A DNA stretch of 64,000 bases from Anoplolepis gracilipes (taxonomy: Eukaryota; Arthropoda; Insecta; Hymenoptera; Formicidae). The DNA is taken from positions 3,813,501 to 3,877,500 of the forward strand of contig NC_132982.1 of the NCBI RefSeq assembly GCF_047496725.1, written 5' to 3'. Positions within the stretch are counted from its first letter, which is position 1, and every line of letters begins with the position of its first letter. This document shows, piece by piece, positions 23,301 through 37,100 of the stretch. The position numbers and the translations under genes were made by a program. The notes below the pieces were generated by a model that was not told the origin of the DNA, did no database searches, and saw only the letters and a list, made by a program, of their open reading frames with translations.

Positions 23301-24960
23301 CAGCAGGGAAAATTTTCCAAAGTTTACCTTCTTGCTGTGGTTATAAAAATACTTCGCATGGAGTTTCATTGAGAGACCGTCGCTAAACCGTAAACTCCAG
23401 CATCCTATTTCCGTTATACCGTACGAATCCACGCTCTTGCTTATTTATAGCACGCACGTGGCCGATTTCTAATCCCGTACGTTGTCTTAGGTTAAGCTCA
23501 TTGCGTTATTCCAGCAGATTTTGCTTTATTACATCTCCGGGATGAGCTTTTCTCACAAAGAGAACAAAAGAATTCACTACGCGGGGTCATCGCCACATCG
23601 CGAGGGTCATCGGTGGGATAATTTATAGAATTCTCTGCGCGATGATCGTAATATGTATGGTCCCTGAAATTTTTGACACAGCATATTTAAAACTCTCCAG
23701 ATTTAAGTTTGTTTTAAAATTTCAGTCATCTCAAGATCGAGTTTCTTTAATAATTAATTGACTTTTAAAAATATTACAATTTTAACGCTAATATTTTTAA
23801 GGAAATTATTTCTTTTTAACAAAGAAGAAAATAAAATTTTATCATAAGTGCGCACTTCCGTACTACAGTAAGAAAGATAGCGTGACGTATTAATTTGCTG
23901 ATGTGCGCAAAAACAGATCTAATTTTGAAATGTGTTCCCTGAATGCTGAGAATGCGACGTCATAAACGTCAACCTCCTTGTTGAAGCTCCTTTTATGACT
24001 AGCCGTCTGACGATGTTTGCGCGCAGTTAACATTTCTCACGAAACGAATAAAAGATCGATTTGCGTAATAAAATTGAATTTTGCGAGACCTACTTAACTT
24101 GTAAACAATATTGCGAAATTGTGTTGCACTATTATTATCTTTTAAATTACAATTCCTTTTTTATAAATCTCATTTATACGTTTTGAAGTTTATTTTTCAT
24201 ATTATTTATCATAATAAAACAATCATTTTAAAACTTTTAGGTACAATGCATATTCTGTCAAATAAAAACAGAATTTGTCACGATAAGGAAAAAGCATGTG
24301 ATTTCATAGACATTATTAACACAGCCGTTCATGGAGGGATTGATGATGAGGGAGGTTTCGCGCAAACCTGTTCGGTCTTTAGAAATGAAGATGCTTTGTA
24401 TATTAATGTAAATCATCCTGTGCCTTGATTTATGCGCGTCCGAATGCCAACTCGTATATTGTCTATCTGTCAGTGACAAATTATTGCCTGTTTCCTTGCC
24501 GATAGTTAATTTGGGAAATCAAATACGTGTCAAATACTCGTGGCACATCTCAGCTTCTTTGCCAGGTACTCAGATGTTCTGAATAATAACACGATCGTCA
24601 CGTGAAGATCACTAATTTCTATAAACGATAATTCAGCCTTCAGAATATTTAAATGAAAAACGCAATAATTATTTACGTGAGAATAAAATTTCAAAATTTT
24701 GTTATAGATAATAAAAAAACGTGCAATTTATATTAATTCAGTAAAATAAGTCTGAATTAAAATGTTGGACAGCCAAGTCTTCAATTTTTAAAATTTACGT
24801 TTCCTGAACGATTAGCAAGCCAAATTTACGAGCGAATGCGTATTGATGTTCTCTGGAAATGTTAGGATCTGTTTCCCGTAAATATATCGCACCGAGCGTT
24901 TATCAGATAAACAAACGAGTGAAATTCGCTTACGAATTAATTCCCGAAAGCAGAACATGA
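20380..24960. other. AT-rich intergenic stretch
   Basis: No coding exon, RNA gene or transposon protein was recognised. A perfect palindromic hairpin lies at 21477-21513. Scattered CACGTG sites occur, but not in a tight cluster. Confidence 0.55.
21477..21513. repeat. Perfect 16-bp inverted repeat with 5-nt loop
   Basis: CGAGTTATTTGAGATG (21477-21492) is followed by AATTC and then its exact reverse complement (21498-21513). Pairing does not extend beyond the arms, so it is too short for a typical microRNA precursor. Confidence 0.85.
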
Positions 24961-25131
24961 ATGAATCCGCGAAGCAGATGGGTCGCGCAATTGAGGAATT
25001 ATCACTTCCGGAGCGCGCAGGGTCGTTTGGCAGCCAATCAAGAGTCCGGGAATCGGCTCGGAAATGCGGCAAATATTTCGGCCCGAGCCGAAATATCGAA
25101 AGGTGGGAGCCTTTCGGTGCCGTCGGTTTCT

Positions 25132-25138
25132 TATAAAA
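25132..25138 (+). promoter_or_regulatory. TATA box of the costars-family gene
   Basis: TATAAAA sits 177 bp before the start codon at 25315, within a locally GC-rich segment (about 24960-25200). A transcript starting about 30 bp downstream would have a 5' UTR of roughly 150 nt. Confidence 0.5.
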
Positions 25139-25314
25139 AGAGACGCGCGACGTCGCGACGTCGTATTCGCGCCGGCAGTGGCGAGCATAAACGTCATATT
25201 CGATATCTCAGTGTATCGAAAAGTGAAGCACAGTGTCGTTTCAAGACAATTTTATCATTTAGATAAAATAAAAAATTTTGTTTTAAACTTTGTTGGATTA
25301 AAATTGACGCCGCA

Positions 25315-26921
25315 ATGGCTGCGATGTATGTAAGTATTGCTGAAGTATGTGTTTTTTTTTTTTTTTAGTCACACTATAGAATTATCGAAACATCCATTGA
25401 AAATGTACCCTGAAATTGGATAAAATGCTTTTTTAAGGGAAACTTTTAGATAGGCTAAATATTAATACAAAAATATTTTATATTGAAAATAAAGGATGAG
25501 AATTATAAAAATGTAAATTGAATATCCTATCTTTTTGATAAATAAAATTTTCAGAATAAATAATAAAGTTTATGGATGCTAAATTATGCTTAAAAGATTA
25601 TAATATTTAATAAATAAAATTTAGAAACAAAATGCAACATTTGTCTTGTGTTACTCTAAGAAAGTGACAATTTCACAAATGTAGTTTATTTCCGTAAAGT
25701 GACGAGATAGTTAAAGTCCAATTTTTGAAATGAATAGAGAGATATGAATACGTACAAATGAATGTAACTACAGATATGACCGTGAAAATTTGTCAAGATG
25801 CCACTGAGACATCTTTTATGGTCAGGGTCAACCCATACGTTCAAATTGGCAAAATTCCAAAAATTTCTGGCTTATTAAGGTGTCGAATAACTTAACTCAT
25901 TGACGTCTGCATAGTTGAATATGTAGTTTTCCTTTTCCAAATGACTTGAAGTTAAAAATTAAAGGAAATTTACGTTTATGTTTCCTCTTTTTCATTTTAA
26001 AAATTTCAAATCATATAGAGAATCGCGTTTTTTACGCGAGCAAATTGCAAAATGAACTAATATATTAAATTGACTAAAAATAACGATATTAAAAATAAAT
26101 ATGTCTTTGTACCACTTTTGAAGGAATCCTTGGGAGCCAAGGTTGCTATGTTCAATCAATATGCCAACAAACACAAAGATAAGCAGAGCAAAAATCCATT
26201 CACGTCTGGCCTGAACATTGAAAAACCAAAATTCTCCAAAGAGGAATACGGCAGGTATTTGAAATTTAGTTAGATTTGTCATTTTTTTTATTTAATAAAA
26301 AAATTGTCTTTTTACGCGATATATAATTTCATCAATACTTGTTTTATAATTTAACCGTGATATTATTATTGATTCGCTTTAGACCAGAAGCAGGTTCTTT
26401 ATCGGATATGCGTGGTCGTAAGGCAAATGCCCATATACTGAAGGAAATTCTGGAACTTTGTGAAATTATTAGTCATGAAGGGACACCCTGTCGGGATCAA
26501 CCCGACGTAATTGCCATCACGTTTGGTGACATCTTCAACATTTATACTAATATTAGCAGTAAATGCGTAGGCTTGTTATTGAGAGCAAGGAAGCAAAAGT
26601 ATTTAGAATTCGAAGGCGAATGTCTTTTCCAGGTAAATTGGCTTGAGACTAATATTCTTATATTTAGATATATTTTTTTAAATCTAATTATTTATTACTA
26701 AAGGATGAATCACTAAAGAGTAAACTTGACAAAAATTGATAATTAATTTGCTCTGTCGTTAAGAATTTTTTACGTTGTATTACTTAAATTCGATTATTTT
26801 GCAGAGACGAGATGACGATGTGCCGATATTTTTAATTAAGCCCATCGAAGAAATTCGTCAGGAATATAATCAACGACTTGAAGAAATTCGGAAGGACAGG
26901 AACCTTTTACTGGAGAGTTAA
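25315..26921 (+). CDS. Costars-domain protein (ABRA/STARS-like)
   Basis: The family includes vertebrate ABRA/STARS, which binds actin and promotes Rho/SRF signalling, and the small costars protein ABRACL. Four coding exons: 25315-25329, 26124-26254, 26383-26632 and 26805-26921. They total 513 nt, 170 residues, with compatible phases 0, 2 and 0. The N-terminal part holds ESLGAKVAMFNQYANKHKDK and NPFTSG, a motif shared by arthropod members. The costars domain runs from about residue 62 to 150 (AHILKEILELCEIIS ... ITFGDIFNIYTNISSKCVG ... FEGECLFQRRDDDVPIFLIK). A short charged helix ends the protein. The first coding exon encodes only MAAMY; it was chosen because ATG context, phase and the GTAAGT donor fit, so it is less certain than the rest. 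A cytoskeletal role is inferred from family membership. Confidence 0.82.
26383..26632 (+). CDS. Costars-domain main exon
   Basis: Acceptor CGCTTTAG, donor CCAG|GTAAAT. Encodes PEAGSLSDMRGRKA through GECLFQ, most of the costars domain. Confidence 0.85.
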
Positions 26922-26927
26922 TGAGTA

Positions 26928-27279
26928 AATAAATAAGTTAATAATTATATAATAACTATAGTTGATAATTATTATATAATTATTATTTTCTAATTCTATT
27001 AATATTATCAATTCTTTCGAAAGAACATTCGCAGCCTGTATTTATTCGCCTATATTTTATAGTAACACAAATGACCATTGTATATTATGTGATTTGTTGT
27101 ATTCGTTGGATTTTGTATGTTAAGAATGAATGAATGCAAATTGATGTAAATATTTCACGAATATAGTGCAAGTGAGATATGTTATGTAATGCGACAGTAA
27201 AGTGATCAGTAAGATTAATACAATTTTTATGGAGTACCTCTTTGAGACAGTCATCTTTATAAATATAGCGCGTAATAAA
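26928..27279 (+). terminator. Costars gene 3' UTR with poly(A) signals
   Basis: AATAAA occurs 7 bp after the stop codon (26928-26933) and again at 27274-27279. The second gives a more ordinary 3' UTR of about 370 nt. Confidence 0.4.
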
Positions 27280-30200
27280 TAATTAATATGTCTTACATAT
27301 TCTGTTTACTTTATCTCTCTTTTAAGACATTTCGATAGTTTGTACATCTCACACTTATTTTTTACCCAAATAAGATTATATATAGCTCTGATATATATTT
27401 CTCTTTTCAAGCTAAACCATTTCAAAGGAGGAGAGGAGAAAAAAAGAGCAGGTAATCGCATAATTTATATTTGTATATACAGTCACTTTACAACGCGCAC
27501 TTTGTTACACAGTGTAGCTCGATTACTTTAGGTCAGCGAACGCCAGGTGTGTGATCTCGGTAAAGACGATATCAAAGTAAAAAAGAAATTAATTAATAAG
27601 AGGGGCGCCTGCATGTGGCGTGCATCTCTCGCGCGAAAAAGACGACGGCGACGACGCTGAAACGGGTATTTAATGTCCGTCCGAGCGGAAGCTTCTCGAT
27701 AAATAAGCCTCCTTAACACGATGATGCCAGGACAGACCGAGGCCTCGTATTTTCACCGCGCGTTTAGCGCCAGCTGAACTGGGCTTCACCCCAAAACCCT
27801 CGTATCGGTCTGGAAAAGTTTAGAATCGCAAACTCGAAACTCGTTTAGGTACATCTTAATGTACTGGCGAAAAATTGTGTGCCATTTATGGCATTGAGCG
27901 AGCAGTGAGAATACAAGGCCGAATCTTTCGCACGTTCAAAGGCAGCAAGTTCGATACAACACTCGATGATACGTGAATATTTGAATCGTCAAAATGTACA
28001 CACTCCTTCCAAGGAAAAAACATCGATCGTAGGGTCTCTATCTCTATATTGGCAGTAGCGTTAGTCGTATATATTGCAACGGAAGCTAATTTCCTTCTTT
28101 CTGTTCGCGCTTCTCCTCTCGACTCTCTCTTGTTTGAAATGCCAATTTTATTTACCCAATAAATACTATGTATATATTTTTTCTTATAAATTTATCGGTT
28201 AATTCGAGAACCTATAAATAAGTTGAATAAGAAAAAAAGATGAGTATAAATAAAAAAAGGTATTTAGATATTTAATTTGCAGCGAGTCTGTGCATCGAGT
28301 CTCGAGAAGCGTAAATATATACTTTTCCTTCATTCCTTCTTTTTTGTCATCTTTAATTAAGAAGTGCAATAGAATAAAGATGTTTACAATTGCTTTTCTT
28401 TCTCGAGTTTCTCTCTTTGTAGGGCTTCGCGTTATACTGGTGCATTTCGATATGTCAACGATAGGACAAACGGGAAGGGTAAAAAACTTTCCAAAAGACA
28501 AAAATTTGCGTATCGAAAACCGGGGAGAGAAGGGGGGGATATGTATGCAAAGATTGCGTGCACGATTAATATTCGCGTTGCCCGCGGGATATGATTCCCT
28601 TGGCGACAACGGTCGCAATCGATCGATATGTTGTAGAAATATCGCAAATTTAATTAAGTCGTGAAAATATCGTGACATAAAATGGACAAAATTTTCAGCG
28701 TCTTTACAATAATATGTCTTATTGTACGATATGATCTCGCGAAGTTTCGTTTTTTGGAGATTTTTTTTTTTTTTTTTCTTTTTAAATACATCTTACTGCA
28801 TTTTACACCAATTCTCGGTTCTTCGAAGTAGCTAGAATCATGAAATATACTACGACATATGCATATAAAGCATGTTCGAATATATGTCAAAGAAATCCGA
28901 CGATGTTCGCCGTAATTTCACGTAAGCGTATTTTCCAAGCCGCGCATTGACATTCCACCCCTAGCGTCTAGAATGTGGCTATATTATTTCGAATTGTATT
29001 TTTTCTATTATTAAAGGCGATCTTCGAGAGATGAAAATTAAATGGACCCATTTAGCGCAAAATGTAGAATGTCAGTACGGGCCGAAATTAATAAGGCTTG
29101 ATTCACACTATCAGGGACGGATTAATTTGGATTGACATATTAGAAAGTTTCAGAAAAGCTACTTGTCTTTAACACACTCATAAGAAAATAATTTTATCCT
29201 CTAACTTATAACGTTATCACTTACATATTATTATTTCTATTATTATATGTATATTATTTATACTTAATTATACAATTAATTCTATATAATAGTTTTAAAT
29301 CAAGCAACGCATTAGCTAATTATTTTAGTATTCGATAGTATATAAAGAATTTATAATTTTACAACCTAATTTTAACTTTATCGTTTTATGTCTTCCTCTA
29401 AAATTCAATATAAGCATAAGTTCAATTAAATAATTATCTTAAAAAATAAAATAAAACCTTAAGAAAAAACTATGCAAGTCATATTATGAAATACAAGTCT
29501 CGTATTTATTATGTATATTATACATAATTTAAAATTATTTATATAAATTTATGATTATAATAAGCAAAATATTTTTATATGTATGCGTATAAATTATATT
29601 TGTTAATTTAAGATAAGTTTTCAGATTAGGTTTGCGAGATTGTAATGGGACATATATTTATTTATGTATAACATATTATGAAGCTTTTTTGAAGCAACAC
29701 TGAGCCCATAGTTTGAATCAAGCCTTTTATACATTGTCTCCGGAGATGTTTATAACAAACGATCTACACGTGACGATCGATATGTTGCGATTATGGACGT
29801 TACGTAACTTTATCGATCGGTTAATGCTTCTTGTTGCAGAAGCAAGAAATCGTTGTTTCCTCGTGTGTAACTATTGTAGTATATTCGCCAATACTTGGCT
29901 ATATTGCGATCTATGGTACTAGCGTTTCTTAGACCGAGTTACATTAAGTTTGATTGCCAACAATTACGTGATTTTGTCCCGAAGACTATCTGATTTGGAT
30001 ATCTCGCCATAATATAATACATAAATGTTGACTTTTTGCTTTATTAAATCATCCTGTCAATGCTTCGAAGTATCGCAATATTATACGATAATAATGTTCG
30101 ATATTATATTGATTTCATCGATATGACCTCGCGTCTGACCATACATGCATTTTCTACTGCGTTTACTTAAGTTTAATAATAACGTGCTTACCTCACTTTT

Positions 30201-30956
30201 TCAACGCATTCTTCGTCTCCTCTTTATAATAATCAATTTTTATTTTTCTTCGGGATTCGGCGCAATGTTGGTAATCGTAATAATACAATAAAATAGATTA
30301 TAGTCTCAGGTGGTAGAAAACAGCGAGATATTCGACGGTGTCTCTCAATGTTACGCGTTACCGAGGATTTTGTAGAAATGCGCGTCGTCGAACATACGTG
30401 CCGGGTACACAACTCGATATTTCTCGAAGGGCCCCTCGCGCCGATCTTATTTCCGACATTTACGTGACCGGAAGAAAGCGTTTCCGCTGCTCGCGCTCAC
30501 ATTGCCGATGGTAATCACGTAAACATCCGTAACCGCCGAACGTTCCCAGTCCTGTCCTTTCTAGTCTCGCTATTTCGAATTATTATCCGCCTGCTCGCGT
30601 GTTGTTTGCGAGATTTTTCGAGAGACGTAGAAAGAAGGATCAATCCTGCAAAGTACATTCTTTTACATCCTATTGATCTTTTTTTTTAGAAATTTTTTTC
30701 TCTGTCGTATTCTTATAAATGGACTTTGTACATTTTACATTTCGTTCGCTACAACGGACAAGGGTGGAAACGTTTGACAGTTTTTTAAATTATTATCAAC
30801 AACGGGGTTGCGTACGATAATAAATTTACAATTAACTTAGGCGTTTAGCTAATCCGTCCAAAGGGAAGAACACGGTCGCATCATTAGTCTGATGTGCGTG
30901 TGTGTTTGTGTGTGTGTGTGAATGTGTGTCCATTTCGTATATATATTTCGTGTGTA

Positions 30957-31000
<44 letters not shown>

Positions 31001-32094
31001 GTATATGTGCGTGCATATGTAATATATATGCGCTCTCTCGAGATCACGCGAAAAATAAATGATGCACATTGCGAGCATCGTTCGAAGGCTAATCCGTGAA
31101 TTAGTTATGATAATTAGGTCGTGTTACGATGATTTTTAGGTCCGGTTATAAGTATATGGTACATCTCTCTAGAACGAATAATTAATTCGTTATTTAGCTG
31201 TACGTGGAAATTATTTACAGGTCAATCGCAGAAACCGTCTCACGCATTTGCTCTCTTCGTCGTTCATGCACGTCCTGGATTACGCGGATTCAAGCTAACT
31301 ATTTGGGATCGGTTACACCGATCGACGAGCTTCCGCTATTACCCGAAGAACTTTGCTTATTGCCTTTTGTCATAACGCAAGCGTGCATAAACGTAACTTT
31401 CGGAGAAAGTCCGTCCGCGTTCAAATCCGACATTTTTTTGGTGACAAGATCAATTTATTCCTATTAAAACAATATTTTCTTCTTCAAAATGATGATCTTC
31501 TTCTAGAAATCAAGCTTAGGAAACTTAATAGCCAATTTATTAGCTTGATTTTTGGAATTGTGATGTTCAAATAATTATAATTATAAATAATAATATAATT
31601 AAAACTTAAGCTACATATACAAATTATAATATTTATGTGTGTATTATGTATTTTTGGTAATGTATTATATAAGAAATGATACGCAAATAATACAAATAAT
31701 ATATTTTTACATTACGCTTTACAAATATAAATGTTAAATGTTTAATCAAAACCTAAATCGAAAGCTATTCAATTCTTCTGAAGAATTGCGCGAAAAGAGA
31801 TATCTATTCTTTATAAATTCACATAATTATTAATTTGAAATAATTATTTTAATTCGAATTAATTTGATTTCTTACTTTTACACTAAATTTAAATAATTAT
31901 TGCCTTCTTTTCCACAGAATAAAGTAAATAAGCTTATCGTACAAATACAATATTTTTATAATAGATTTGTAATTCACGGGATCTGAACGTCCACGGACTG
32001 TGCTTACGCTGGTCATTATTAGGGTCTACCTAAAACTTTTAACCCGGTTTCCGTCCATCAAATGGAATGTAGACTTCTTTTATCTGTATATAAG

Positions 32095-32097
<3 letters not shown>

Positions 32098-32146
<49 letters not shown>
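32098..32146. repeat. (AT)n microsatellite
   Basis: About 49 bp of pure AT repeat. Confidence 0.95.
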
Positions 32147-32152
<6 letters not shown>

Positions 32153-32574
32153 TTATTTTTTTGCGCACTTTGTAAAAAGCCTCCCCTACCTAAAAACAAC
32201 GTATCGTGTGAATTCGTCTACTACTGGCAATAAATCAACAAGTCCTTTAAAATACATCTTTCTTCTATTCTGGAAAATCCACGGTCATTTAAATCTCTCT
32301 ACCGAACATTCAAACATAACACCGATTTATCTTTTTTTTTTCTTCTTTCTCTTCTGTCGTTTTTTCTTTTTCTTTTTTTTTTTCATCGTCCGTTCGCGTC
32401 CGCTTTAATCAGTCTTGACATTGTAAAACGTTTAGATGTGCATCAGTACAACTTATAAGTATAGCTCCTATAACACGAGGGCCACTTCATAAGCGACCTC
32501 GCTTCTTTCTTCGCTAAATTCGCTAAATGTGCGCGCACGCACACATCCGTCACATACGCGTATACAGATAGATT

Positions 32575-32579
<5 letters not shown>

Positions 32580-32630
<51 letters not shown>
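32580..32630. repeat. (AT)n microsatellite
   Basis: About 50 bp of pure AT repeat. Confidence 0.95.
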
Positions 32631-32631
<1 letters not shown>

Positions 32632-33878
32632 GTATTTGTATGTATATTATAATCTCGTTACCTTAAAAATATATTATTGTCTTTCGATGAGAATGTAGCA
32701 CTTAGTTCACCATTTGTTCCTTTTTCTCTTCTATCCTTGCGACGACGATTGATCCCGATGATTGATCTCCGGTATCCAGATGATAACGTGAAATAATCGC
32801 GAGACGATCGATCCTTGTAGCTTTTCTTCTACACTTAAAGTTCGATACTTGTGGTCGGCTCGAAGAATAGCGAATGATTGAATGCGCCACTAGATTGAGA
32901 GTACTTTTTCTAATTTCTTATTTCTTACTTATTGGATGGCCCTATGAGAGAAAGCAGTACTCAACAAGTTCCTAAGATACGCCGGTAAAAATTCTAATAG
33001 TGTCCGCATATTTCACACGCGATATAACGATAGAGTCACTGAAACCGTTTGATAGCGTCTCCTTAAACGGCATCTTAAAATGGAAGTTTTTGGTTCTCTT
33101 TATCTGGCGCTCTGGTTCCTTATTCAGACTTTTAAACGAATAATGCCATTACTGGTCATAATTCTGGATTTATGTCGATTCTCGTCATTTTAACGAGACG
33201 TAAAACATTGTATTAAAGACTGGAGATTCTTCGGTCTTGGTCCAATTTCCCTTCCCGAGGGAGTTTGAGCTCTCGTTTTCCCAAAAATATCTCAAAAATC
33301 ATTGTTGAGAACAAGAGTTGTGTCAGTTCTAATCTGTAATTTCGATTCCGTTGCCGTAATCTTCGCACAGGAAATGCAATACCACTTGCAAACGAGGTTA
33401 TTAATTATTTGCATTTCTGTGCGAATATTTCTGTTTCTCCAAGGATATGGTGCCAAAAATGAGGCTTTAATTTTTTCCAACAGCGCTACATCGAGGACTA
33501 TTCGCACGGACGTGATCCAAATCTTCGTACAACTCTGGCAGGAATCAACACGTCACAATCGGATCGGATTGAACATGATTCTTTTACACATTGTCTCGCT
33601 TCTCATTATCCATCATCACGTTCAGTCTATTAATTCGCTATGGCAAAAGCAGGGACGAGTACTGAATCTTCAATGGGGTTGATTATCGTCGGAATTCGTT
33701 ATCATATTTATCGTTGTCAATGTTTAGGCGATTGTCGATCTTAGTTCGACGCGATGCCTTACTATTTTTACGAAGGCTCGCGTTTAAATCGCGCGATTAA
33801 TTCGTTCGTCGTCGTTAAGTCGACGGGGTTTTTTAATGTCGACGTCGCGTTGACGATCGTCGAACTCGGGGTTCGTTA

Positions 33879-34136
33879 TCATACGTCGTTATCGTGGCAG
33901 AAATCGATCTTTCGTCTAGCCAACGGCAATCGTCGTTTGTCGACAATAAAATCCGTCACGCAGCCTTTGATGCCGGGATGACCGGGTTTGCCGCCCACGA
34001 AGAGCTTGCCGTTGGTCGTTAGCAACGTTGTTTCCATCGGGAACTTGACGGGCGTGTGTTCGTCGATTTGGAGCGTACAAGCTTTTCGTCGTCGAGACGC
34101 TCGGATATGGTGAAAGACTCCGTCGTCCACTTTTTC
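33879..34136 (-). CDS. agrin: agrin terminal coding exon: LG3 end and stop
   Basis: Acceptor ATTGCAG, then EKVDDGVFHHIRASRRRK, LFVGGKPGHPGIKGCVTDFI and a basic segment RRLPLARRK before the C-terminal DFCHDNDV and TGA. The pattern G-GC-x-D and a final Cys matches the end of a laminin-G domain. Confidence 0.88.
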   Translation of the reverse strand, partial: EKVDDGVFHHIRASRRRKACTLQIDEHTPVKFPMETTLLTTNGKLFVGGKPGHPGIKGCVTDFIVDKRRLPLARRKIDFCHDNDV

Positions 34137-37100
34137 CTGCAATTATATTCAGAAATGCAGAAATTATATGTCAAAATTTGTGAAAAGCAAGCATATCTAT
34201 TCTTATAAAACAAGTTTATTTTCAAGATGATTTTATTTTCAGTTGATTTTATTGCGAGGAAAATATGTAGAGAAAAAAAATGAGTAAAAATATCAAGCTT
34301 TATTTGCTATATAGAGCGTTCTACTTGCATTATAGAAATAGAATTTATATCGAACAATTATTTTATATTAAAAATTAATATTGTCATTCTATATGTTATT
34401 TATTGATATATTTGACAAATTGTGTATAATTAAAAATATCATTTTTAATTGATAATATAAACAGACAGATTTCTTCTAAAGAGATTTATATTATAAAATT
34501 ATTTGTGAATTTAAAAATCATTAAAAATGAGAAAAAAAATTAATTAAAGTTATTGATGAAGAAGATGTTCGATCAATAGAGTAATGTTATCTTACCTTGC
34601 TCTTTACGGATAGATTTTCAGTCTTGCTCTTGTAAGTGAGTACTACGTGACCATCGTGCAAAGATAAAAAGAAGTGTTCCAATTTTCCTCTTCCAACCCA
34701 CGCGATGAGACCCTCGGGATGTACCGTTCTTAACCGTAACTCGAACTTGTTCGATTGTTGTCCCCTGCGTCTGAACAAACATGTCCATAATACTAGCCAT
34801 TCATTAAAGAGCCCTAGATACACTCATGCTAATTCACACTACAAATCTGTACAGTTTTCTACATCAAGAAGTACAAGTAGATGGGAAAATTATTCAAAAT
34901 AATAGAAATAAAAATCTTTATTTTATTATTTTTATTTATTTTAATAAATAAAATTCTCTTTAATAGACAAACTTTTTGAAGATCTAATTACTTAATTTTA
35001 TCGATTCTCTCAATAATTTTACACAGCAAAACAAAAAAGTGGAGAATTTAAATATTATTATTATCTTTTCGTCAATTATCTATAAACAACAATTAAAATT
35101 TAGTATCATTGATAATTTTTAATTATTACTAAAAATTATTATAAGAAAATTAGTATATAAGAAAAAAAACTGCTCCCGTCTAATTGTATCTTTAATTGCA
35201 ATGTTACGTAATCTACGTCAGCTACATTTGCTGTTATACAATCAAATAATCTGTTCTATCTAAGATGGTTGCTAAGGATGTGATTGGGTTGCGCCACGAT
35301 TACTAGGTACGATGCGCGAGCAGGAAAATTAATCTATCCCTCAAACGAGTACAGCACAGTCATCTTTCCATTAGAAAACTTACTCCGTGTAATCGTAACT
35401 GTCGTACTCGTAGTCGACATCCTCCTCCAAGTCGTAGTCGGAGTAGGACTCCTCAAAGTACTCGCCGAGGGTAGTGTTAGTCGAGTTAGTACTAGTTAGT
35501 GGTTACATAATCAGAAGGTTAGTGACATTAATCGTTAGTCAGGAGCACTAATTAATCTACTCTCACTAACGTCGTTGCTAATTTCAAGTGCACCTAATAG
35601 AACATCACAGAGGATGTGCGCCGTTGCAATCTAGAGTTTCGTTCATTGTTTTCTCAGAATTACATAACTTCAAAGGATAAACGTTATTCACCTTCTTCCG
35701 TAGCGATGCTTGAATTGCAGGAAATTGTCACCTTCGAAACGCACAGGTCGCTCCGATATCTCTGTACCGGGCACGTCGTAGCCCATAACTGAAAGAAATA
35801 TTTTTATCGGTTATAACTTAATAATTTTTTTATTTATATATTTCATTATAATTATAGTATAACATTAAAAATATTTATCAGCCAGTCAAAATATGTATAT
35901 TCTCACTTTTATAAAAATTAAAAATATCTAAATATACATAGAGTTTCAGAAAAAATCGTCTGGCATAAATTGTACAATTGTTATTGTATATATAAATAAA
36001 TTATAAATAAAAAAATCTATAAGTTGAAAATAGAAAAGTAAAAGGATACGTAGAAATAAATATAAGCGGAAAGATGCGTAATGAAATTGGGAAGAAAACA
36101 CTTACAGTATTCGCAGTGCAGACCGTTGTAACCATTTGCGCACTTGCAGAGGTAACTGTTGAGAAGTGGAAGGCAGACTCCGCCGTTGTGGCAAGGATTC
36201 TCGTTGCTGGGACACGGTAGACCGTCGTAAATCTCCGTGTTGTGTTGAGTAATATTCACCGCGAGGTTCTGATATGTTTTGCCGTTTACCATTAGTCTCT
36301 GCACAGCGCCTACCAATCCGGTCCAGGCTCCGGACAGACGATGAACTTCCCGCCAGTGTCTAAGAAACGAAGCAATCGCGAATATCTTAGGTTTGATTTT
36401 ATTTTTTAAATCAAACAAAGAGGTGGTATAAATTATATGTGTGTTGGAAAATATAATTTAAAGTGTGTAGAAAAATATTGAAAAATTGAAAACTATCACA
36501 TAAAAGGAAAAAAAAAAAAAAAAGAAAAAGATATGACTGAAGCAGTAGAGATAAATAATTCGATGAAAATATAAAAACTCACTTGACTCCACCGACGTAA
36601 AGCGGCATTTCCAGATTCAATTCCGTGAGAGGACTTCCGGATAATCCTCTAGCGACGATTCCGTCGTCGAGCTGAAGTACTCCCTCTCTACCGAGTCTGC
36701 TGATTCTTACGCAGTGCCAGATATCACGACTGACCGGATCAGGCGACGTGATGTTGGCGATACCACTCCCGAGATTGAATCTAAATTCGAGTTTGCCGTG
36801 AACCAAATTCAGACTTATGAAATCGCCCCTGCCGTTGTTTAACTGCCCGTTGTAAAGCAGGAGACCGTCGTTCGCGCGGGTGAGGAACCACAGTTCGATG
36901 GAAAACGCTTTCGCGATGCCTTCCAGACAAGGCAGCTCCAGGTATGCATTACCATTCATCTCGGGAATTAGCAATTCCGTCAATTCGGCGTCCACTAAAC
37001 ATACATAATATAAGAATTTAAAATTAAATTATATATTTATTAAAAAAATTCAATATTTTGATATCCTAATAAAAAGACAAATATGTGCGCTTTTTATAAC

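Larger units (their letters stand above)
27300..33870. other. Intergenic stretch plus probable agrin 3' UTR
   Basis: AT-rich, with no coding exon recognised. (AT)n and (GT)n tracts lie at about 30895-31008, 32098-32146 and 32580-32630. The agrin 3' UTR must start at 33878 and run leftward. The only minus-strand AATAAA-like signals noticed are at 32152-32157 and 31454-31459, both inside or near simple repeats, so the 3' end is unresolved. Confidence 0.45.

Noticed and set aside
30965..31008. Dinucleotide runs as a CRISPR or satellite array
   Set aside because: Simple (AT)n/(GT)n microsatellite with no spacers, in a eukaryotic genome.
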